Below, piece after piece: positions 26,838-35,699 of a stretch of 64,000 nucleotides of DNA. Within the stretch, counting starts at the first letter, position 1; each line of letters starts with the position of its first letter. This DNA is from Halomonas sp. KAO. Its GTDB lineage: Bacteria > Pseudomonadota > Gammaproteobacteria > Pseudomonadales > Halomonadaceae. A program made the position numbers and the translations under genes. The notes under the pieces were generated by a model. It was not told the origin of the DNA. It saw only the letters and a program-made list of their open reading frames with translations, and did no database searches. Where the stretch lies: positions 272,225-336,224 of the forward strand of contig NZ_JADNRL010000019.1 in assembly GCF_015595025.1 (NCBI RefSeq). Direction: 5' to 3'.

Positions 26838-27493
26838 GTAGGTTCCTCTTGATAGCAGCCGCCAAACGGGGGAGGCAGGCACCATGGAAAGATCAAAAAC
26901 GTGGAAAGATAAGCAAATAAGTAAACAATAACTCCGTAACCCTCTGCTACATAGTGTAACATATCAGTGAATATTCACCACGCCTAGCCTACTGAAACTA
27001 AAACCCTGGTCACCCGCCACAAAAGTACGGCTTTGGCTGGCCCCGTGCGGTCCATACCCAGCCCAGGCAGGCTCTCCAAGTAGAAAACAGGACACTCCCG
27101 TCCCAGGGTTACAAAGCCCTCCTCTAGGCCAGACTCCACTATGTTGGGCTCCATTAGGCTGAGCTCCAAGCCAGCACGTTCGCCCCAACTTCATGATGTC
27201 AGGGCGAATTCCGACTGGCTTTAACGCCTGAACGTTACATAGGAAGGCGACCATCACTATCGGAACGAGGAGTGAATCACCAGACGGCTCTATTTGCCGC
27301 TCCTCTCCTACACCGGGGTAAGCCTAACCCTACACCTGAAGCCTATGCTTGCCCGTCAAGCCGAACCAGAGAGCTTGGCGACATGCTGCTGTCACGACAT
27401 GGTAGACGTAATGCGGCTATGCTTAGAGTGTACAAACGGTTACGATCAAATCGCCCTGTCCGATGCAACACGCCACGATCCAGGAGAGAGACC
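26838..27493. promoter_or_regulatory. Divergent control region between wza and gfcA
   Basis: 656 bases without a supportable gene. The 100 bases next to wza are AT-rich and probably carry its promoter on the minus strand. The central part encodes short overlapping frames on both strands (such as a 61-codon minus frame ending at 26984) with no recognisable domain, and I regard them as non-coding. Both halves of the capsule export system are read outward from here, which suits coordinated control. No JUMPstart/ops-like element was found. Confidence 0.5.
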
Positions 27494-27766
27494 ATGAAAG
27501 CGCAGCTTAAACGCCCATTCGCCCTACTGGCGGTTGCCGGCATGCTGGCGAGCTCCACCGCCCTGGCCCAGGGCGCCGCAAAGCCTTCCCCCGCAGCGGG
27601 AGGCTCCCCGGCTGGCCTAAGCAAGGCGACCGGCCTCTCCCAGGCCACTCTCGTCACCGCCGGCGCGGCGCTCGGCCTCGGCATTCTGGTGGCGTTGACA
27701 ACCGATGGCGACAATAGCGGCACGGGCACGGGCACGGGCACTGGCACCGGCACCGGCACCAACTGA
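27494..27766 (+). CDS. gfcA: GfcA-like small threonine/glycine-rich membrane protein
   Basis: A 90-residue protein: signal peptide (MKAQLKRPFALLAVAGMLASSTALA), a short spacer, one hydrophobic stretch (LVTAGAALGLGILVALTT) and a Gly-Thr tail of seven GT dipeptides. Layout and composition match E. coli GfcA (YmcD), the Thr-rich first gene of the group-4-capsule operon, and the next three genes are GfcB, GfcC and GfcD homologues. GGAGAGAGACC precedes the ATG. Longer frames from 27272 have no ribosome site. Function is not known even in E. coli. Confidence 0.75.
   Translation: MKAQLKRPFALLAVAGMLASSTALAQGAAKPSPAAGGSPAGLSKATGLSQATLVTAGAALGLGILVALTTDGDNSGTGTGTGTGTGTGTN
27719..27760 (+). repeat. Hexanucleotide microsatellite (GGCACN)x7 in gfcA
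   Basis: Seven in-frame 6-base units GGC-ACG/ACT/ACC encode (Gly-Thr)7 just before the stop. The first three units are identical GGCACG and the last three identical GGCACC. Slippage would change the tail by whole Gly-Thr dipeptides without a frameshift. Confidence 0.85.
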
Positions 27767-27780
27767 GGCATCGCTCATCG

Positions 27781-28557
27781 ATGGTGAACTTCCATGACCC
27801 CGCCGGCTGCCCCTCGAGGCGCCGCCCTGCTGCCCGCCTGCTGACCCTGGGCGCCTGCCTGCTCTGGCTGACAGGCTGTGCCAGTAGCGGCAAGCCCCCC
27901 CTGGGCGATGCCCTGACGAACCTGCTGGCCGAGGGGGCCACCGGCGAAGCGAGCCTTTCTCAGCGGGCCGACGCCCTCCCCTACGCCTCGCTTGCCGTTG
28001 ACAGCCAGCGCCATCGCGGTCTGGTGGTGCTGGGCACCACGACCGGCGAAACCACCTACTGGCCGATGGGCCACCAGGGCGTGCTGGTGCTCCACCGCGA
28101 TGGCCTGCAGGCGACCAGCGGCCTGGGCAGCGATCTCCTAGGTACCCGCTATCTCCCTCTGCAGGCGCCGAGCGCTGATGCCGGAGAGGTGGAGCACCGA
28201 GAGGCAGACGCCGGGGCAGCAGGCACCCTGGACGACACCCTGGACTATGTGCCATGGCAGGAAGTGCGCCCCGGGGCTTTTCGCCTGGAACGCCAATGGC
28301 TGGAGGCGGATGGGCTGCCTCGCCAGCTGGGGGCCCGTGGCGCCCTGGCGTGCCACGATACGCTGGAGCCTCTCGCCTTGCCGCTGGGTGAGCAACGGCT
28401 GCAGCGCTGCGAGATGACCCTGAACTGGGAAAATGGCGAGCAAACTCGCTCAACCCTGTGGCGTGACCGTGACACCCTGCGCCTCTGGGCCGTGGAGGGG
28501 GAGCCCTGGCCGGGAGCCCCACATATCGAGTGGCGGGTCGCGCGCGCCTGGTGGTGA
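27781..28557 (+). CDS. gfcB: YjbF/GfcB-family lipoprotein
   Basis: A 258-residue predicted outer-membrane lipoprotein (lipobox LWLTGC) of the YjbF/GfcB family, with YASLAVDSQRHRGLVVLGTTTGETTYWPMG and GVLVLHRDGLQATSGLGSDLLGTRY as family-like segments. In E. coli, GfcB and YjbF belong to operons for group 4 capsule and exopolysaccharide secretion; the role is not settled. It follows gfcA by 14 bases. No strong ribosome site precedes the ATG, so the exact start is less certain; the long N-terminal segment before the signal is unusual. Confidence 0.85.
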   Translation: MVNFHDPAGCPSRRRPAARLLTLGACLLWLTGCASSGKPPLGDALTNLLAEGATGEASLSQRADALPYASLAVDSQRHRGLVVLGTTTGETTYWPMGHQGVLVLHRDGLQATSGLGSDLLGTRYLPLQAPSADAGEVEHREADAGAAGTLDDTLDYVPWQEVRPGAFRLERQWLEADGLPRQLGARGALACHDTLEPLALPLGEQRLQRCEMTLNWENGEQTRSTLWRDRDTLRLWAVEGEPWPGAPHIEWRVARAWW

Positions 28558-28668
28558 CGCAACAGATCAATATTCGAGAAGGGGCCACCCTTCCAGCTGG
28601 GGCCAACTATCCAATAGAGGACGTGACTCGGCCTGGGTGCCATGGGTTACGGGGAACAAGGGGACAAT

Positions 28669-29487
28669 GTGATTAACGGAGCTTTCCGCCGACGAAGCAG
28701 GGCGTGGCTGGCGGCAGCTGCCCTTGGCCTGGGCGGCACAGGAACGGCACTTGGCGCCACCACACCACCGGCGACCCTGGCCAATGCCTGGCTGGACCTC
28801 GAACGGCGCCAGCCCGGCGCCATCGAGTGGCAGCACGCCTTCGCGCTTCGCGACACCACCGCCGAGACTGTGCCGCGCCTGCGCCGACGCCTGATCGGCG
28901 ATCTGCATACCCTGGCGGTCAGCGCCCGGGTGGCCGGCAACGCGCCACGCCAACAGAGCCTTGAGGCCTGGCGCTCGCATCTCGGCGAATGGCAGGACCG
29001 ACATATCCGTACACCGGAGCGACTGGACCTGCCCTGGCTGGCGGCCAATCTACGCCACAATCCTCCACTCAAGCGCATCGTTCACTTCGGGGTCTGTGAG
29101 GCGCCGAACTGGGTGGAGGTCTGGAGCCTGGACGGCGTCACGCGACTGGACTGGGTGCCCGACATGTCACTCGAGCACCTGCGCGACTCGCTGACCGCCA
29201 GCGCGGCCCGCCAGAGCGATACCGCCGCCATCGTCACCCCGCTGGGAGAGGTTCATCGTCGCGGCATCGCGGCCTGGAACTATCAGCCGACGCTTCTTGC
29301 CCCGGGGAGTCGCGTGCTCCTGGAGCTACCCTCTCGCCAAGGGCTTCGGGGCGCCCTGCCCTTCCCGGGGGTCGGCGATGAGGTAGACCTGATCAACCGG
29401 CGCCTGCCCGAACTGCTGGCGACCCGCGTACCCGGTGAGCGCTGCCGGGTATGGGGCAACGACGAGGGACACGAGGTCAAGGAATGA
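28669..29487 (+). CDS. gfcC: GfcC/YjbG-family capsule secretion protein
   Basis: A 272-residue periplasmic protein of the GfcC/YjbG family. It starts at a GTG with AAGGGG five bases upstream (an ATG at 28642 is in frame but poorly placed), has a twin-arginine-containing signal (AFRRRSRAWLAAAALG), and the mature part has two ubiquitin-like beta-grasp repeats in the family. E. coli GfcC structure is known and it is needed for group 4 capsule, but its mechanism is not. The stop overlaps the next start (ATGA). Confidence 0.82.
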   Translation: MINGAFRRRSRAWLAAAALGLGGTGTALGATTPPATLANAWLDLERRQPGAIEWQHAFALRDTTAETVPRLRRRLIGDLHTLAVSARVAGNAPRQQSLEAWRSHLGEWQDRHIRTPERLDLPWLAANLRHNPPLKRIVHFGVCEAPNWVEVWSLDGVTRLDWVPDMSLEHLRDSLTASAARQSDTAAIVTPLGEVHRRGIAAWNYQPTLLAPGSRVLLELPSRQGLRGALPFPGVGDEVDLINRRLPELLATRVPGERCRVWGNDEGHEVKE

Positions 29488-31637
29488 AAACTGTCACTAT
29501 CGTTACCCGTAACGTCAGCGGACGTGTTGGCCAGAACATCACTAGAAATGTCAGGACAAGCATGGTCGCACTGGTAACCGGCAGCCTGGGGGTTGCCATG
29601 GCGCCCCCCGCCCTGAGCCAGGAGGGTATCGCCGGGCAGCTGGGCGCGGGGCAGAGCGACTTTGGTGGCGTCGGCCTGATGCAGACCCCTACGGCGCGCA
29701 TGGCGCCCGTGGGCACCATGAGCATCAACTGGAGCCGCACCGCGCCCTATCGTCGCTACAGCGTGTTTATCCAGCCGGTCGAGTGGTTCGAGGGCGGCTT
29801 TCGCTATGTGGAGGTCGAGGATGTCAGTACCAGCCTCTTCGACCGCTACCTCGACAAGGGCTTTGACATGAAGCTTCGCCTGCTCGAGGAGACCCGCTAC
29901 TGGCCACAGCTGGCCGTGGGGCTGCGTGACGTGGGAGGGACGACCCTGTTCGGCTCCGAGTATCTGGCGGCGAGCAAGCGCTGGTATGACTTCGATTTCA
30001 CGCTGGGCATCGGCTGGGGCTACCTGGGGGCCGCCAGTGATATCGACTCGCCCCTGGGCTGGCTCGCCGACCGCTTCGACGACCGGCCGAACCGGGCCGG
30101 TGGCGACCAGGGCGGCGAGTTCGCCGTGGACGCGTTGTTCCACGGCCCGGCCTCGATCTTCGGTGGCGTGGAGTGGCAGACGCCCTGGGACCCGCTGGTG
30201 CTGCAGCTGGAGTATGAGGGCAACGACTACACCGACGAGCCGCTCGGCAACGATCAGCAGAGCGAGTCACGCGTCAATATCGGCGCCCGCCTTGCCGTGA
30301 CCGATAATCTCGAGCTACGCGCCGGCTGGCAACGGGGCAGCACCGCCATGGCCGGCATCAGTTATCACGTCGACCTGGCGGGACTCACCCAGGTGAAGCG
30401 GGATCCCGCACCACGGGATATCAACGCCCCCGCATTCCCGGACTGGGCCAACGTGTCCCAGGCCCTGGAGGAGAATGCCGGCATTCGGGTGCATGAGATC
30501 GCCGAGAGTGGCGACAGCCTGCGCGTGGTGGCCGAGCCCGAGACCTTCCGCAACCTTAACCAGAGCGAGGGGCGCGCCGCGCGCATCCTGCACGCCCAGG
30601 CCTCACCGGAGATCGATACCTTCCGCTTCCAGTGGCAGCAGAACGGGCTGGCGTTGCGTGAGGATGTGCATGATCGTGCTGCCTTCGTGGCGGCGGCAGA
30701 ATCGGCAGACCGGGAGTTTGGTCACCGCTACGGGATCTATTCCCATACTCGACTGGCCAAGCCGGCCCGCGAAGAGATCGTGCATCGTGAATCGCCCCAG
30801 CGCTTCAACTGGCGAGTGGGGCCGCGTCTCGACCAGAACTTCGGCGGCCCGGATGGCTATCTCTATCGGCTGGTAATGGTCACCTCGGGCGAATACCACA
30901 CCGATCGCAATGGCTGGCTCTCCGCCGCCGGTGCCTGGACGATGGCAGACAACCTCGATGGCTACGAGTACCTGGGGCCCTCGGAACTGCCCCGGGTACG
31001 CAGCTATCTCGGAGACTACCTGTCGGCCTCCGATGTAGGGATAGAGAACCTGCAGTACACCCGCACCGCCAACCTGGCCGATGACTGGTACGCCATGGGC
31101 TATGCCGGCCTGCTGGAGATGATGTTTGCCGGTGCCGGCGCGGAGGTGCTGCACCGCCCTCTCGATAGCCCCTTCGCCATTGGCGCGGATGTCAACTGGG
31201 TGCGCCAGCGCGACTTCGAGCAGGGTTTCGAGATGCGTGACTATGACACCTGGACCGGTCATCTCAACGCCTATATCGAAACCGGCTTCGAGGATATCCT
31301 GGCCAAGGTGAGCGTTGGCCGCTATCTGGCCGGCGATGTCGGCGGCACCCTGGATCTGTCACGAGAGTTCGACTCCGGCGTGCGGGTCGGTGCCTGGGGC
31401 ACCTGGACCGATGCCGATGATGACTTCGGCGAGGGGGGCTTCGACAAGGGGCTGTATGTCTCCTTTCCCCTCGATGCGTTCTTTACCCGCTCGAGTCGTA
31501 GTGCGGCCACCCTGGCATGGCGCCCGCTCACCCGCGATGGCGGGGCCCGCCTGGGTCGGCGCTATCGGCTCTATGACATGACCGAGGAGCGTAACCTGAC
31601 ACCCTACTGGGACGGTTACCCCGCCACCTGGGAGTGA
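29484..31637 (+). CDS. gfcD: YjbH/GfcD-family outer-membrane protein
   Basis: A 717-residue exported protein of the YjbH/GfcD family, a predicted large beta-barrel pair. After the signal (ending APPALSQ) comes GVGLMQTPTARMAPVGTMSIN, the conserved start of YjbH, then many amphipathic beta strands ending with TARWRPLTRDGGARLGRRYRLYD-like sequence. In E. coli it is needed for group 4 capsule secretion and is thought to work with GfcB/GfcC beside Wza (GfcE). The ATG at 29484 overlaps the gfcC stop; GTCAAGGA supplies the ribosome site. Last gene of gfcABCD. Confidence 0.9.
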   Translation: MKTVTIVTRNVSGRVGQNITRNVRTSMVALVTGSLGVAMAPPALSQEGIAGQLGAGQSDFGGVGLMQTPTARMAPVGTMSINWSRTAPYRRYSVFIQPVEWFEGGFRYVEVEDVSTSLFDRYLDKGFDMKLRLLEETRYWPQLAVGLRDVGGTTLFGSEYLAASKRWYDFDFTLGIGWGYLGAASDIDSPLGWLADRFDDRPNRAGGDQGGEFAVDALFHGPASIFGGVEWQTPWDPLVLQLEYEGNDYTDEPLGNDQQSESRVNIGARLAVTDNLELRAGWQRGSTAMAGISYHVDLAGLTQVKRDPAPRDINAPAFPDWANVSQALEENAGIRVHEIAESGDSLRVVAEPETFRNLNQSEGRAARILHAQASPEIDTFRFQWQQNGLALREDVHDRAAFVAAAESADREFGHRYGIYSHTRLAKPAREEIVHRESPQRFNWRVGPRLDQNFGGPDGYLYRLVMVTSGEYHTDRNGWLSAAGAWTMADNLDGYEYLGPSELPRVRSYLGDYLSASDVGIENLQYTRTANLADDWYAMGYAGLLEMMFAGAGAEVLHRPLDSPFAIGADVNWVRQRDFEQGFEMRDYDTWTGHLNAYIETGFEDILAKVSVGRYLAGDVGGTLDLSREFDSGVRVGAWGTWTDADDDFGEGGFDKGLYVSFPLDAFFTRSSRSAATLAWRPLTRDGGARLGRRYRLYDMTEERNLTPYWDGYPATWE

Positions 31638-31675
31638 GCCCCTGCACCCTTCCGCTTGCCTCGTGATGGCATCGA

Positions 31676-31718
31676 AGGGACCGGATCGGGAATCCATATG
31701 ATCTCCCGTCCGGTCCCT
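31676..31718 (+). terminator. Imperfect hairpin after gfcD
   Basis: AGGGACCGG...(31676-31684) pairs with CCGGTCCCT (31710-31718), extended with one bulge by ATCGGGA/TCCCGT. No T-run follows, so as a terminator it is uncertain. The 328-base gap 31638-31965 otherwise holds only the promoter candidate at 31761-31788. Confidence 0.5.
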
Positions 31719-31760
31719 CGAGTATGGCTTCCATCATCCTGGCCCATCACCGATTTCAAC

Positions 31761-31788
31761 TTGGCAACACTTCGATTGGCTTTATAGT
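31761..31788 (+). promoter_or_regulatory. Candidate sigma-70 promoter for the CapD-like gene
   Basis: TTGGCA (31761-31766) and TATAGT (31783-31788) are spaced by 16 bases, close to consensus, about 180 bases upstream of the dehydratase start. The dehydratase is therefore probably transcribed on its own rather than from the gfc operon. Confidence 0.6.
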
Positions 31789-31965
31789 GAAGTTACATAC
31801 CGTCACATTTAACCACTTCTAAACCACAGCATTCTTCGAAGGTGCAACTGGGGACGTGATTGAGGGCTATAACTCAGCGTTCGATTGCAATAGCCAGATG
31901 CTCTAGGCGTGTCGAGGTAATGGGGGTCTTGGACGTAGGTAATTTCGCCATAAGGAGTCAGGCCG

Positions 31966-34062
31966 ATGAGCTTGTTGCTGCAACGCGCCTTTCGCATCTC
32001 TCGCCGAAACAAGCGGCTTCTGCTGTTGATACTGGACGCCCTGATACTCTCGGCCTGCCTGGTGCTGGCAACGGTATTGAAGCAGGGAGCCGTGACGGCG
32101 GCGGCCGACGCTGCGTCGCCGATGCTGCTGATCTCGGTGCCACTCTGCCTGATCACGCTGTGGCTGATGGGGTTCTATCATGCCATCGTGCGCTTTATGG
32201 GGCTGCGAGCGCTGCTGACCATGGCAGTCGGCCTGCCGCTCGCGTGCCTGACCCTCTGGGGCGCTGGCCGGGCCCTGGGCTTCCCCCTCTCCGGCTCGAC
32301 GCTGTCGATCTTTGCCCTGCTCTCGCTGCTCGGTCTCAGTGTCTCGCGGCTGGTGGTACGCAGCCTCTACCAGCAGGTCACGATGCGCCCGCGCATCCGG
32401 GTGGTCATCTATGGGGCCGGTTCGGCCGGGGTGCAGCTGGTCCACTCGCTGCGCCAGGGTAAGGAGTTCCTGCCCGTGGCCTTTATCGATGACTGGCGTG
32501 GCATGCACGGCACCATTGTTCAGGGCCTCAAGGTGTACTCGCCGCTGCTGCTGGAGCAACTGATCGAGCGCTGCGGCGCCGAGCGCATTCTGCTGGCCAT
32601 GCCGAGCCTGCCCCGTGTGAAACGCCGCGAGATCCTCCACTCTCTGGAAACCCTCAAGGCAGCCGTGCAGACAATTCCCGCCATCGAGGACATGGTTCGG
32701 CACGGGGCACAGATCAACGAGATCCGCGATGTCTCGGTAGAGGACCTGCTGGGGCGCGAACCGGTCGCGGCCCGTCAGGAGCTGCTTCAGGCCGATGTGC
32801 GCGACAAAGTGGTCATGGTGACCGGTGCCGGAGGGTCGATCGGCAGCGAGCTGTGTCGGCAGATCCTGCTCCAGCGGCCTCGCATGCTGTTGCTGCTGGA
32901 GCTGAGCGAGTTCGCGCTCTATGCCATCGATGGCGAGCTGCGTGATATCGCCACGGCTGAGGGACTGACCGATATCGAGATCAAGCCACTGCTGGGCTCG
33001 GTGCAGAATCGTCAGCGCCTTGAGGGGGTGATGCACAGCTTCGGTGTGCAGACGCTCTATCACGCCGCCGCCTACAAGCATGTGCCGATGGTGGAGTATA
33101 ACGTCGCCGAGGGCGTGCGCAACAATGTGTTCGGCACCATGGAGACCGCCCTGGCGGCGGTGGCCGCCGAGGTCGAAACCTTTGTGCTCGTCTCCACCGA
33201 CAAGGCGGTAAGGCCCACCAACGTGATGGGCACCACCAAGCGGCTGGCGGAGCTGATCTGCCAGGCGCTGGCCAGACACCAGCGCAGCACGCGGTTCTGC
33301 ATGGTGCGCTTCGGCAATGTGCTGGGTTCTTCGGGCTCGGTCATCCCCCTGTTCAAGCGACAGATCGCCAACGGTGGCCCGTTGACCGTGACCCACCCCG
33401 ATATCACGCGCTTCTTCATGACCATTCCCGAAGCGGCCGAGCTGGTGCTTCAGGCCGGCGCCCTGGGCAAGGGTGGCGATGTGTTCGTGCTGGACATGGG
33501 AGAGCCGGTGAAGATTGCCGACCTCGCTCGCCAGATGATTCGCCTTTCCGGCCTGGAGGTTCGTTCGGTGGGCCAACCCGCGGGCGATATCGAGATCGTC
33601 TTCAGCGGGCTGCGTCCGGGTGAAAAGCTATACGAGGAGGTGCTGATCGGAGCCGACGCCAGCCTGACCGATCATCCGCGCATCCTGACCGAAGAGGAGC
33701 AGCACTGGGAGTGGGAGAGGCTCGCCCCCTATCTGCAGCGCCTGAAGGAGGCCGTGCAGGCCAACGCGATGGAGCAGGTGCGCGAGTTGCTGGGTACCGC
33801 CCCGACTGCCTATCAGCCCGACAGCCCCATCGTCGACCTGGAGTGGCTGAGCCAGGGTCTGCCCCTTCCGGGCGCCACGCCCGACACGGCCCAGGATGTT
33901 TGCGCTACTGATCTCAGCCTGACCTCTGGTAGCAATGGCTTCGGTACACGTAACGCCTCGACGACAAACCGCAGGAAGGTAAAGATGGTCAAGGCCGTCT
34001 CGGATGAATCTCAACTGTTGACCGACCAGAGCCTCAGCCAGGCGCTGATCGCAAGGTCATGA
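31966..34062 (+). CDS. CapD/WbpM/FlaA1-type nucleoside-diphosphate-sugar 4,6-dehydratase/epimerase
   Basis: A 698-residue inner-membrane enzyme with about four N-terminal transmembrane helices, a CoA-binding-like Rossmann domain (IRVVIYGAGSAGVQLV), and an SDR domain with NADP-binding VMVTGAGGSIGSELCRQ (about 287). The catalytic lysine is in MGTTKRLAE (M421-K425), so Met replaces the usual Tyr, as in WbpM, FlaA1 and PglF. These make UDP-4-keto-6-deoxy-HexNAc, the substrate for DegT-type aminotransferases such as the one at 12030-13250. The C-terminal ~70 residues after VDLEWL are low-complexity. A terminator follows. Confidence 0.93.
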   Translation: MSLLLQRAFRISRRNKRLLLLILDALILSACLVLATVLKQGAVTAAADAASPMLLISVPLCLITLWLMGFYHAIVRFMGLRALLTMAVGLPLACLTLWGAGRALGFPLSGSTLSIFALLSLLGLSVSRLVVRSLYQQVTMRPRIRVVIYGAGSAGVQLVHSLRQGKEFLPVAFIDDWRGMHGTIVQGLKVYSPLLLEQLIERCGAERILLAMPSLPRVKRREILHSLETLKAAVQTIPAIEDMVRHGAQINEIRDVSVEDLLGREPVAARQELLQADVRDKVVMVTGAGGSIGSELCRQILLQRPRMLLLLELSEFALYAIDGELRDIATAEGLTDIEIKPLLGSVQNRQRLEGVMHSFGVQTLYHAAAYKHVPMVEYNVAEGVRNNVFGTMETALAAVAAEVETFVLVSTDKAVRPTNVMGTTKRLAELICQALARHQRSTRFCMVRFGNVLGSSGSVIPLFKRQIANGGPLTVTHPDITRFFMTIPEAAELVLQAGALGKGGDVFVLDMGEPVKIADLARQMIRLSGLEVRSVGQPAGDIEIVFSGLRPGEKLYEEVLIGADASLTDHPRILTEEEQHWEWERLAPYLQRLKEAVQANAMEQVRELLGTAPTAYQPDSPIVDLEWLSQGLPLPGATPDTAQDVCATDLSLTSGSNGFGTRNASTTNRRKVKMVKAVSDESQLLTDQSLSQALIARS

Positions 34063-34076
34063 TAAGGGGCGAGGGA

Positions 34077-34114
34077 CGAGGTGCGAGGAACAGACACCTC
34101 GCTCCTTGTTTTTT
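34077..34114 (+). terminator. Terminator after the CapD-like gene
   Basis: CGAGGTG (34077-34083) pairs with CACCTCG (34095-34101); the alternative GCGAGG/CCTCGC is also possible. A run CTCCTTGTTTTTTGG follows on the plus strand. The rest of the gap to 34331 shows no gene. Confidence 0.75.
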
Positions 34115-34330
34115 GGTTCATCGTAAATCAGCGTGACGCCGAACAGACAGCCTCTCGCTAATGCGCGCCCCTTATTGACTCCTCACTCACCGAACCTTAC
34201 CCCTGCCTCTCTATTTCCCCCCAAACATCAGCCTTCACACCTCTCACCTCGCCCCTGGCTACGACTTATGCCGCTGCCCCTGAAAACCGGGGCTGGTGCC
34301 ATGCCCGGGCTGCCTAACGCCAGGCATCTA

Positions 34331-34572
34331 ACATACCCGCCATACGGTCAGGCAGAGAATCCAGACATCCAGTCGGAGCCTGTCGCTCCAGTCGAGGGCA
34401 TTGCGGCCGTCGACCTACGCCCAGCCGGTGATGCCCGGACGCTGCTGGCAAAGCAGCACCGTGGGGCCCATGACGATTCGCACCACAATCGCGATGATGT
34501 TCTGATGATCAGTAGTGGTGCCTGCAGCAGCGCCGGCGCAGTGATAACGATGTCTAACAGGCGCTTACTCAA
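34331..34572 (-). pseudogene. Decayed initiating sugar transferase
   Basis: The minus strand first reads SKRLLDIVITAPALL and then, after a frameshift, IIAIVVRIVMGPTVLLCQQR, the N-terminal half of a bacterial sugar transferase. It jumps directly to PGITGWA, a TAG where the family has Gln, then VDGRNALDWSDRLRLDVWIL, the C-terminal motif. The central catalytic region (about 100 residues, including the Asp-Glu dyad) is deleted at about 34440. A TTG overlaps the upstream glycosyltransferase stop as TTGA, so it was once the last gene of that operon. A frameshift, a large deletion and an in-frame stop make function very unlikely. Confidence 0.88.
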
Positions 34573-35699
34573 ATGGCATTTATCTCCTCCAGCATGACGG
34601 TATTGACCCGAGTGACCTCGAACCTCTCTTCGGCGATTCTACGTGAATGAATCCCCATCGCTTGCAGGCGATCAGGTTGCTCGATCATTCGACGCATGGC
34701 GTTGACCAGCGAGATCACACAACGCGGCGACACCAAATGACCGTTATATCCCTCTTGCACGGTTTCGCGACAGCCTGGGGTATCGGTGGTGATAATGGCT
34801 CGCCCCATCGAAAGCCCCTCGAGTAGCGTTCGGGGTATTCCTTCACGGTAGTAGCTCGGAAGAACGACCGTCGTTGCCGAGGCAATCGCCGGACGCACAT
34901 CATCAAGCTGGCCCAGATATTCGAGCCGACCATCAGTCAACCAGGCCTGCAGCTCCGCCGGGGCGATGGCATCGGGACCGAGGTCTGGCTCACCAACCAA
35001 CTGGAATCGAACTTGCGGATACTCCTGGCGTAGTAGGCGCGCCGCTTCGGCGTACTCACGAATTCCCTTAGAGGCAAAAAGCCGGGCGACCAGCACGAAG
35101 ACAGGCGTATCCGGCAGTGCGGTGACACCAAAATGCTCGATATCCACTCCCGAACCATTCACCACTACAGCGTAAGTCTTGCCGAGGATCTTTCTGTCAA
35201 TGAACAACTGCATATCATCAGGGTTCTGAAAGAAGACCGTGTGTGAGCAGGCCATGGCCAGCCGGTATAGGCCTTCAATGCAACGCTGGAGAGCACGCCG
35301 TTTTATAGTCATTGAATCCTCGATAAAGGCGTAGCCAAGACCAGTGATCAGCGAGAAGCGAAACGGGATTCCGGAAAAACGCGCGGCCAGGCTGCCGTAG
35401 ATTACCGGCTTGATGGTGTAGCCCATGACATGCGTGGGCGACACGTGCCGCATCAACCGATATAGCGCTTTTAGCGTGGCGAGGTCTGCCAGTGGATCCA
35501 TGCCGTTCCTCTGCATGGGTACGTCGTGAGCCTGGATCCCCTGGGCAACCAGACGCTGGTGTATCTCGCTATCAGCCGAAAGGCTGGGGGCCGCAGCGTG
35601 AACCTCAAAACCATCCTCCTGTAATGCCAGCATCAGATGCCAGCGGAAGTTGATCAGTGACGGCGCATATCCAGCAATCAACAGGAAACGACGTGTCAT
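34569..35699 (-). CDS. Glycosyltransferase family 4 protein (WfgS/PglA-like)
   Basis: A 376-residue retaining GT-B glycosyltransferase: N-terminal TRRFLLIAGYAPSLINFRWHLMLAL, linker HVMGYTIKPVIYGSLAAR, and the C-terminal nucleotide-sugar-binding domain with PVFVLVARLFASKGIREYAEAARLL and PSYYREGIPRTLLEGLSMGRAIITTDTPGCRETV, which holds the EX7E motif region. It should add a hexose or HexNAc to the lipid-linked repeat. The ATG at 35699 overlaps the upstream stop (ATGA); the frame is open to 35870 but without a site. It precedes the decayed sugar transferase. Confidence 0.92.
   Translation of the reverse strand: MTRRFLLIAGYAPSLINFRWHLMLALQEDGFEVHAAAPSLSADSEIHQRLVAQGIQAHDVPMQRNGMDPLADLATLKALYRLMRHVSPTHVMGYTIKPVIYGSLAARFSGIPFRFSLITGLGYAFIEDSMTIKRRALQRCIEGLYRLAMACSHTVFFQNPDDMQLFIDRKILGKTYAVVVNGSGVDIEHFGVTALPDTPVFVLVARLFASKGIREYAEAARLLRQEYPQVRFQLVGEPDLGPDAIAPAELQAWLTDGRLEYLGQLDDVRPAIASATTVVLPSYYREGIPRTLLEGLSMGRAIITTDTPGCRETVQEGYNGHLVSPRCVISLVNAMRRMIEQPDRLQAMGIHSRRIAEERFEVTRVNTVMLEEINAI

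Noticed and set aside
27272-27493. Longer frame preceding gfcA
   Set aside because: No ribosome site and no signal peptide at its start; the ATG at 27494 gives a normal GfcA-like protein.
31903-33576. Long open frame on the minus strand opposite the CapD-like gene
   Set aside because: It is His- and Gln-rich, has no family resemblance and lies wholly antisense to a clear SDR enzyme; such frames are common in GC-rich DNA.
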